DNA from: CAZIRO01 sp964541595
GTDB lineage: Bacteria > Acidobacteriota > HRBIN11
Direction: 5' to 3'
Length of the DNA stretch: 29,571 nt
Assembly: GCA_964541595.1 (NCBI GenBank)
Contig: CAZIRO010000013.1
Span: forward strand, 1-29,571
The position numbers and the translations under genes are program-made. Shown one piece after another: positions 24,114 through 29,571 of this stretch (its first letter is position 1; every line of letters starts with the position of its first letter). The notes below the pieces were generated by a model. It worked only from the letters and a program-made list of their open reading frames with translations, was not told where the DNA came from and made no database searches.

Positions 24114-24872
24114 ATGCGCAAAATTCTGGTGTGCATTGTCATACTGGGCATGACGCCTGCGCTGGCATGGCCGCGGGGACACTGGGAAGTGGAAGCACAC
24201 GTTGGAACATGGAGCTTGAACATCCTGCGTGGACCCATTGAAGACGCACTGGGGGATGCTCTGCAGGAAGTGGTCCAGGACCAGCTCCGGTCGGATTTTC
24301 CCGGGAAGGGTCTGGGAACTTACACACAATCCATCCGGTTCGATTCTTCCGGTCACAATTTCGGATTCGGTATCCGGTTCTATCCCGGTGGCATGGACGG
24401 CGTGTTCAGCATGGGCGTTTCTCTCGAACGTACGGAAATGCGACTGCGTGTGGACGGCACTGTACACCAGGACTTCCAGGACGGGTCCGTGCTGGACGCG
24501 GAGGCGACCGGAGAAATCGTCATGCGTCCCTGGACGGTGCATTTCAGCATGCGCTGGGACATTCCGGTCCATCCACAGATTCGTCCGTACCTGACGCTGG
24601 GGTTCGGGTACAGCGGCCTGACGGGGACCGTAACGGCTCAGGGTGCTGGAACGATGCGGGATGCCGCGCTGCCCATTCCCATCCCGCTGATCTACAGGTT
24701 CTCCGAGACGGAAGATCTGCAAAACATTCGGGATTTACCTCTGCGCTGGATCCCGTTTGTGGAACTCAACCTGGGCATTCAACTGCGCCTGGAGGAGCGG
24801 CTTGCATTGCGCCTCGACGCCGGCATATGGAATGGTCTGCGTATCCGGGGTGGACTGGCCGTTCGTATTTAA
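24114..24872 (+). CDS. Predicted secreted outer-membrane beta-barrel protein, unknown function
   Basis: The 252-residue product begins with a clear signal peptide (MRKILVCIVILGMTPALA, cleavage before WPRG). The mature part alternates polar and hydrophobic residues in many short strands (for example HNFGFGIRFYPGG, WTVHFSMRWDI, YLTLGFGYSGL, VELNLGIQLRLEERLALRLDAG), typical of an OmpA-like or OmpW-like barrel, and ends in a strand GLAVRI. No family could be named. AGGAGG at 24101-24106 is 7 bases before the ATG. It follows the PEGA pseudokinase by 78 bases on the same strand and is probably cotranscribed, which suggests an envelope-linked job for the pair. Confidence 0.7.
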   Translation: MRKILVCIVILGMTPALAWPRGHWEVEAHVGTWSLNILRGPIEDALGDALQEVVQDQLRSDFPGKGLGTYTQSIRFDSSGHNFGFGIRFYPGGMDGVFSMGVSLERTEMRLRVDGTVHQDFQDGSVLDAEATGEIVMRPWTVHFSMRWDIPVHPQIRPYLTLGFGYSGLTGTVTAQGAGTMRDAALPIPIPLIYRFSETEDLQNIRDLPLRWIPFVELNLGIQLRLEERLALRLDAGIWNGLRIRGGLAVRI

Positions 24873-24915
24873 TGGTCCATCTCTCAAGTGAAGTAGCAAA
24901 AAGGAGTGTTTGTCA

Positions 24916-24949
24916 CTGCACCTGAGCAAAAACCATTGCACCAGTGCAA
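24916..24949. promoter_or_regulatory. Paired palindromic operator candidates before the glycosylase gene
   Basis: A perfect TTGCAC-CA-GTGCAA lies at 24936-24949, the same palindrome as at the ClC promoter. A degenerate copy, CTGCAC-CT-GAGCAA, lies at 24916-24929. Their centres are exactly 20 bases apart, about two helical turns, so two dimers would bind the same face. No good -10 box was seen downstream, so the promoter they act on is undefined. Confidence 0.5.
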
Positions 24950-24982
24950 AACGGCGGCACCTCCCGGGAAAGGAATTCGATC

Positions 24983-25780
24983 ATGCAGTCACATCCCGAC
25001 TGGACACACTGGATCACCGTCGGACGCCGCTGGCAGGATGTCCGGCATTGGTGGCCCGGCGACACGCCATGGGCCATCGCTGTCACGGCGGTGCTCACGC
25101 AGCATACACGATGGGAACGGGCCTGGCAGGTGTGGCAGCGATTGGTGCAGGCGGGTATCCATACGCCCGACCGGATGGCCGCATACCCGGAATCGCGTCT
25201 CGCTGCGATGTTACGGCCGGTGGCCGCGGCACGTCGCAAGGCGCGCACGCTCCGGGAACTTGCCCGGCAGGTACGGGATTCCGGCGGTGACCTCTGTCAA
25301 TGGGTGGGGACATCTCCGGACCGCGCACGTGATCGACTGCTGAGGATCCACGGGGTCGGACCGGAAACGGCAGACGCGATTCTCCTTTACGCATGCGCCA
25401 TTCCCATGGTCGTCGTGGACGCGTATACGATGCGTATCCTGCACCGTCACGGTGTCCTGCCTGCTGCATCGTCCCGTATCGAGGAAGTGCGGGCACAACT
25501 CGCACGTTCGCTACCACGGGATGTGGCGATGCTTCGGGATTTTCACGCGTATATGGTGATGATCGGTCGCACATTCTGCCACACCCGGCACCCGAACTGT
25601 GCGGACTGTCCGTGGCAAGCCTTTTTGCCGCAGGGTCAGCGTCCGGTCCACGCTACCCAACCGCGAACACCCGATCATTCGGGCGCCACCGGACCGGTCT
25701 GCAGGATTTCCGGAGGCAGGCGCTCCGGCGGGGACAGCGGTTCCGGCATGGGCATACCGAAGAGGAACCCCTGCACGTAA
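24983..25780 (+). CDS. Endonuclease III-family DNA glycosylase, MagIII-like
   Basis: The 265-residue protein of the HhH-GPD superfamily should remove damaged, probably alkylated, bases from DNA. The helix-hairpin-helix is LLRIHGVGPETADAILLYA (119-137). The catalytic Asp is in VVVDAYT (Asp146). The Nth lyase Lys is absent (GPETAD rather than GRKTA), as in monofunctional MagIII-type enzymes. The Fe-S loop is FCHTRHPNCADCPW, with C199, C206 and C209 but no fourth Cys at the expected place. Family homology ends near residue 225; the rest overlaps the opposite-strand GGDEF/EAL gene by 106 bases. AGGA at 24971-24974 is 8 bases before the ATG. Confidence 0.87.
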   Translation: MQSHPDWTHWITVGRRWQDVRHWWPGDTPWAIAVTAVLTQHTRWERAWQVWQRLVQAGIHTPDRMAAYPESRLAAMLRPVAAARRKARTLRELARQVRDSGGDLCQWVGTSPDRARDRLLRIHGVGPETADAILLYACAIPMVVVDAYTMRILHRHGVLPAASSRIEEVRAQLARSLPRDVAMLRDFHAYMVMIGRTFCHTRHPNCADCPWQAFLPQGQRPVHATQPRTPDHSGATGPVCRISGGRRSGGDSGSGMGIPKRNPCT

Positions 25781-28700
25781 TCGATCCCGATCTGACGCAG
25801 ACGCTGAAGCACGGAGCGCGTTTCCACCCCTTCGGCCACCGTTTCGATTCCCAGCGTATGGGCAAAACGATGCATGGACTCCACAAGGACCGCATCAATA
25901 TCGCTCTGATCCATCGCATAGATGAACGTTCGATCGATCTTCATGAACTGTACTGGCAGACGCCGCAGGTGACTGAACGTGCTGAATCCGATCCCGAAAT
26001 CGTCCAGTGCAAACGCCACGCCGAGTTTACGGAGTTCTTCGATAAAGTCGATGGCTTTCAGAATCTGGGCCAATGCAGTCGATTCCGTAATTTCCAGAAT
26101 AATCGCACCGGGGGGTGGGCCGTGCTGTTCGAACAGCTGTTTGATGAATTCGAGATTCTCCGAATGTTCCAGTGTCTGTCCGGACAGATTGACGGCAATA
26201 CGCAGGTCGGGAATGTGTCCACTGTACTGCTGATACGTATCGAATACCCGTTGCAATACCCATCGGTCCAGTTCCGGGGTCAGGCCGAACCGTTCGGCGA
26301 TCGGAATAAACCGACCGGCGGGCTGGATCTTTCCGTCGGGACCCTCCATACGCACGAGTGCTTCAAATGCAAACGTCCGCGAGGTTTTCAAATGATAGAT
26401 GGGCTGGAAATACAGACACAACTGTCCCTCCTCCAGTGCCCGGCGAATCGCCTGCGCGGTCCGCATTTCGACGACCATCAAATGTGGCTGCCGGGCGTCT
26501 TCCAGAACGAACCGGTGGACACAGTTGCGACCGCGGCGTTTTGCCTGCATACATGCGGTTTCAGCCTGCGACAGCACTTCCGTAGCGCTACGTGCAGCGG
26601 CGTCGACCGTGGCAATGCCGATACTCACGCTGACCGGATAGTGGGCCGACTCCACGGGGATCGTGATCCTGTGCAGGTATGCGCGCAGGTGTTCGGCAAA
26701 CTCGAGGGTGGCCCGATCGTCCGAATTGTAGAGTAACACCCCGAACTCGTCGCCGCCCAGCCGGGCCAGGACGTCGCCCTCGTGGATCCGTTCCTGCAGG
26801 ATCTCGCCGACCGTGCGCAGCACCATATCGCCCTGGTGAAACCCGACCGCATCGTTGACGCTGCGGAAATAATCCAGATCCAGGTACAGGACCCCGTGCA
26901 TCAACTGCTGTCGCCGTGCGGTGGCGATGGCGCGGTCCAGTGCATCCTCAAAGTAGCGGCGGTTATACAGGCCCGTCACGGGATCACGCTGAGCCACCTC
27001 CTGGACACGGGCGAGGAGCTGAGCGTTTGCATAAGCGGCACCCGCATGACGCAGCAGCGTATGCATGACCTCTTTTTCCACAGGAGACCAGTTCCGCGGA
27101 CGTCGAAAATACGTCACCACAGCGGCAAGCGCACGTCCCTCATACGCGATCGGCCATACACCGAATGCCTGGAATCCCTCCTCCAGCAGCCACTTGCGCA
27201 CCACTGCATGTTCGGGAATATCCCGCAGCACATTTTCCACGATAACCGGTTCCGTGGACTGAAGTACGCGCGAACCCGGGACCTCATACACGTGATCGAG
27301 AATACGCTGAATATACTGCTCCGATACGCCGGTATACCACGGACAGACGATCTGTCCCGCTTCCGTCCGCACATAAATCGCGCAGCCATCCGCCTGGGTC
27401 AACTGCCGTGCCGCCTGTCCGATGAGTTCCAGCGTGTCCTGGACGCTGCGCGGACGATTCAGTTCCTCGCTGAATGCCAGTAACTGTTCCATCAACGCGG
27501 TGTGTCGGATAGATTCCCGCTGTAACTGCAGATACTGGAAACTCTGACGAAACTGCTGCGCCACGGTATGTAACATTGTGAGTTCATCGGCTCGCCATGC
27601 CCAGCGTGCCGAACCGATCACAATACCCCCAACGTGTCCAGAATCGTCGCTGATACAAAGCGGTATGCAGATGAGCACGGCCAGATCGTCATCTGTCCCC
27701 GCCACGTCAGGTGATATTTCCATAGACCACTGCCATCGATACAGGATGCGGACCGATTCCCCAGAATACCCGGTTTGCTGCAGCAGTGCGTCCAGTTCCG
27801 GACGCAACATGTCCTGTTCATGCAATGGCCAGCACCACAGATGTTCATGACAACGTACATAAATGAACCGTGCCTGCGTCAATCCGGCGAGTTCCTGAAG
27901 AAACCGTTCCACCCACTGGGTCAGAGATGGGGCCTGCTGAACGGCCAGGGCCATTTGATTGATGGCCCAGAGATACTGGGCGCGCTGGTGGATTTCGTGG
28001 TTGAGAAAGATCTGCGCCGCCAGATCTCCGACGTCCGTGGCGAAATTGATTTCCTCCGGTGTCCAGTCCCGACGTATACCCTGTTTCTCGATACAGATCA
28101 CCCCGATCGTCGTGCCGTGCACGCGAATCGGGACATCAATGGTGGAACAGACATTCCAGGCTTTCCAATAGGTCTCCGACAGTTCAGACGTGCGGGGGTC
28201 GGTGGTCACATCCGATGCGGCAATCACGCGGTCCGCCTGCAAATGCTGGAAGTATGTGGGACACGACCGCAGATCGACGACGAACCCCCGAACATGCCGG
28301 TTCGTCTGTGGGTCGTAGTGCTGCAGACACACCAGATAGGACCCATCCGCAGACACCTGCCAGACGTTCACCCGTTCGACGTCCAGCGCCTGTGCAACGC
28401 GACGCGTGAGCGTTTTCAAAGCAAGGTCCAGTTGCTGACCCTGCAGGTGCGGATGCATAGCGAGTTCGACGATGATCTCGTGGAACCGTTGCAGGCGTTC
28501 CCAGCGCTGTTGACGTTCGATATCCCGCAGTTTATGCAGCGTAATGTCTTCCAGTACCCCTTCGTAGTACAGCACCTGACCCGTTTCGTCCCGGACCGTT
28601 CGGGCACTCTCCATGACCCAGATGACTGTTCCGTCCTTACGGCGAAACTGTGTCTCAAAGTTGCGCACCTCGTCTTCGGTGTCCATGCGACGTCGCCAGC

Positions 28701-29358
28701 GGTCCCTGTCTTCCGGATGCACATACAGATCCCGCGCGTTTAACTGAACGATCTCTTCGATCGAATCATACCCGAGCAGCCGCACCAGTGCCGGATTGGC
28801 AGCAAGGATGGTCCCCTCCGGTGTCGATCGGTAGATACCGGTCGGAATCCGCTCAAAAAGGTCCTGGTAGAAATGACGCAACCGTTGATACTGGCGTTCC
28901 CACGCATCTGCCAGGTAGTGGTGTTCGAACCACCAGCGCAGGATATGGGCGACATGCACGAGTTCATCCATACGTTCACGTGAGTGATACAACTCCTCGA
29001 TCACCTCCTGTAGACCGGTAATGAGCCATACCACCCGCTCGTTGGGAAACAATGGCAATACAAACCAGATATGCGGCCACGTTTCTGGAAACCCGGCCAG
29101 TGCGTGTGTACCGTACCCCCAGCGCAGTGTCCTCCCCGAAGACTCCGTATCCGCACAGGAACACTGCACCGCAGTATTCAGATATTTGAACGCCTCTGAA
29201 TGTGTCCCACCCGCGGATGTTTCACGGATCGATGCCGGGAGGATAAAGAAGTGACGAACCTGCACCCCCCATTGGGCCCAGGCAGATTCCAGCTGCTGCA
29301 GGACATGGTCGATGTGGTCATGTGGCGATAGATGTGCAAGCAGCCGTTGTGACAGCAT
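25675..29358 (-). CDS. PAS-GAF-GGDEF-EAL c-di-GMP signalling protein
   Basis: A 1227-residue cytosolic sensor that may make and degrade cyclic di-GMP. The order is an unassigned N-terminal region, PAS (about 160-275, ending EGVLEDIT), three GAF-like domains (about 300-460, 475-610, 635-780), GGDEF (about 790-945) and EAL (about 960-1210). The cyclase motif GGDEF at 868-872 is intact. The inhibitory RxxD site reads HEGD, so product inhibition may be lost. The phosphodiesterase domain keeps FEALVRM, NLSGQTL, EITES, DDFG and ETVAEGVE. The ATG at 29358 follows GGAG and lies downstream of the promoter; the longer in-frame TTG start at 29445 is upstream of the predicted transcription start. Confidence 0.92.
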   Translation of the reverse strand: MLSQRLLAHLSPHDHIDHVLQQLESAWAQWGVQVRHFFILPASIRETSAGGTHSEAFKYLNTAVQCSCADTESSGRTLRWGYGTHALAGFPETWPHIWFVLPLFPNERVVWLITGLQEVIEELYHSRERMDELVHVAHILRWWFEHHYLADAWERQYQRLRHFYQDLFERIPTGIYRSTPEGTILAANPALVRLLGYDSIEEIVQLNARDLYVHPEDRDRWRRRMDTEDEVRNFETQFRRKDGTVIWVMESARTVRDETGQVLYYEGVLEDITLHKLRDIERQQRWERLQRFHEIIVELAMHPHLQGQQLDLALKTLTRRVAQALDVERVNVWQVSADGSYLVCLQHYDPQTNRHVRGFVVDLRSCPTYFQHLQADRVIAASDVTTDPRTSELSETYWKAWNVCSTIDVPIRVHGTTIGVICIEKQGIRRDWTPEEINFATDVGDLAAQIFLNHEIHQRAQYLWAINQMALAVQQAPSLTQWVERFLQELAGLTQARFIYVRCHEHLWCWPLHEQDMLRPELDALLQQTGYSGESVRILYRWQWSMEISPDVAGTDDDLAVLICIPLCISDDSGHVGGIVIGSARWAWRADELTMLHTVAQQFRQSFQYLQLQRESIRHTALMEQLLAFSEELNRPRSVQDTLELIGQAARQLTQADGCAIYVRTEAGQIVCPWYTGVSEQYIQRILDHVYEVPGSRVLQSTEPVIVENVLRDIPEHAVVRKWLLEEGFQAFGVWPIAYEGRALAAVVTYFRRPRNWSPVEKEVMHTLLRHAGAAYANAQLLARVQEVAQRDPVTGLYNRRYFEDALDRAIATARRQQLMHGVLYLDLDYFRSVNDAVGFHQGDMVLRTVGEILQERIHEGDVLARLGGDEFGVLLYNSDDRATLEFAEHLRAYLHRITIPVESAHYPVSVSIGIATVDAAARSATEVLSQAETACMQAKRRGRNCVHRFVLEDARQPHLMVVEMRTAQAIRRALEEGQLCLYFQPIYHLKTSRTFAFEALVRMEGPDGKIQPAGRFIPIAERFGLTPELDRWVLQRVFDTYQQYSGHIPDLRIAVNLSGQTLEHSENLEFIKQLFEQHGPPPGAIILEITESTALAQILKAIDFIEELRKLGVAFALDDFGIGFSTFSHLRRLPVQFMKIDRTFIYAMDQSDIDAVLVESMHRFAHTLGIETVAEGVETRSVLQRLRQIGIDYVQGFLFGMPMPEPLSPPERLPPEILQTGPVAPE

Positions 29359-29427
29359 CAGGAGGCTCCATTCCCACCACCGGCCCCATATACAACCCGG
29401 ATACCACGAATACGACCTTACCCATTT

Positions 29428-29455
29428 AGTGTATGTAAAATTCAAGAAAATGCAA
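29428..29455 (-). promoter_or_regulatory. Promoter of the GGDEF/EAL gene
   Basis: On the minus strand TTGCAT (29450-29455), a 16-base spacer and TACACT (29428-29433) in an AT-rich stretch. The -35 box lies 10 bases from element E. Confidence 0.55.
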
Positions 29456-29465
29456 AACGTGCATC

Positions 29466-29571
29466 CTGGGATCGGGACAGGCCATGGGACATGCGCACCA
29501 CCGGATCCACCGGTGGGCCGGTGGCCACCGGTCTCCGGTCCCGGGTGGCGGGTATTTAGGTGTCAGGTTCC
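29466..29571 (+). repeat. Palindromic heptamer-core element, copy E (left part, cut by window end)
   Basis: It starts at the terminus GATCGGGACAGGCCATGGGA and matches the left arm of copy B closely, including the palindrome CCGGTGGCCACCGG. Its arm hairpin is longer than in B (CCACCGG, 5-nt loop, CCGGTGG). The window stops within the first heptamer units. With copy A at position 1, both window ends fall inside this element family. Confidence 0.85.

Noticed and set aside
24910..25290. Small frame starting at TTG after AAAAAGGAG
   Set aside because: Although the ribosome-binding site looks good, the frame overlaps the glycosylase gene and its product resembles nothing; the palindromes better explain this region.
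25393..26736. 447-codon plus-strand open frame
   Set aside because: It is antisense to the EAL and GGDEF domains, which are fully conserved on the other strand.
29359..29445. Extended N-terminus of the GGDEF/EAL protein from TTG at 29445
   Set aside because: The TTG lies in the spacer of the predicted promoter and lacks a ribosome-binding site; the ATG at 29358 follows GGAG.

Overview
The window looks like one contig from an uncultured, probably thermophilic, Gram-negative-type bacterium. The base composition is fairly GC-rich. RapZ, an L27 that starts directly at MAHKKG, a predicted outer-membrane barrel and a lipoprotein-like binding protein fit a diderm. A two-domain protein disulfide oxidoreductase beside thioredoxin reductase is typical of thermophiles. 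Signalling genes are unusually large and numerous (TPR kinase, PEGA pseudokinase, PAS/GAF/GGDEF/EAL protein). The phylum cannot be fixed from this sequence; an Acidobacteriota-like lineage is only a guess.

Layout. 149-5408 (+): rplU, rpmA, obg, nadD, rsfS, a glycosyltransferase with a zinc ribbon, and rapZ; obg/nadD/rsfS are translationally coupled. 5410-8642 (+): guaB with its own promoter, overlapped by a family-5 substrate-binding protein. 8575-10167: a DUF1858 redox-disulfide protein (-) diverging from a Crp/Fnr regulator (+). 10171-13353 (-): a Ser/Thr kinase with eight 46-residue TPR-like repeats. 13421-17680 (-): a five-gene operon glgA-trxA-ykgJ-purA-ydjM with a promoter and a terminator. 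17892-20040 (+): trxB and the PDO, ending in a strong terminator. 20071-22185 (-): a ClC transporter with CBS and TrkA-C domains. 22357-25780 (+): a PEGA pseudokinase, an outer-membrane-type protein and a MagIII-like DNA glycosylase. 25675-29455 (-): a 1227-residue diguanylate cyclase/phosphodiesterase.

The most striking non-coding signal is a family of palindromic elements (five copies, two cut by the window ends) with inverted termini related to ATCGGGACAGGCAATGGGAC, subterminal hairpins, and a core of 7-bp repeats (CAGGTNY). Six of the eight visible element ends lie 8-13 bp from the -35 box of an outward-facing promoter, and two copies are flanked by 9-10 bp direct repeats. A second regulatory signal is the palindrome TTGCAC-NN-GTGCAA, with the geometry of a Crp/Fnr site, in front of the ClC gene and (with a degenerate partner 20 bp away) in front of the glycosylase gene. 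No rRNA, tRNA, CRISPR array or transposase gene was seen.
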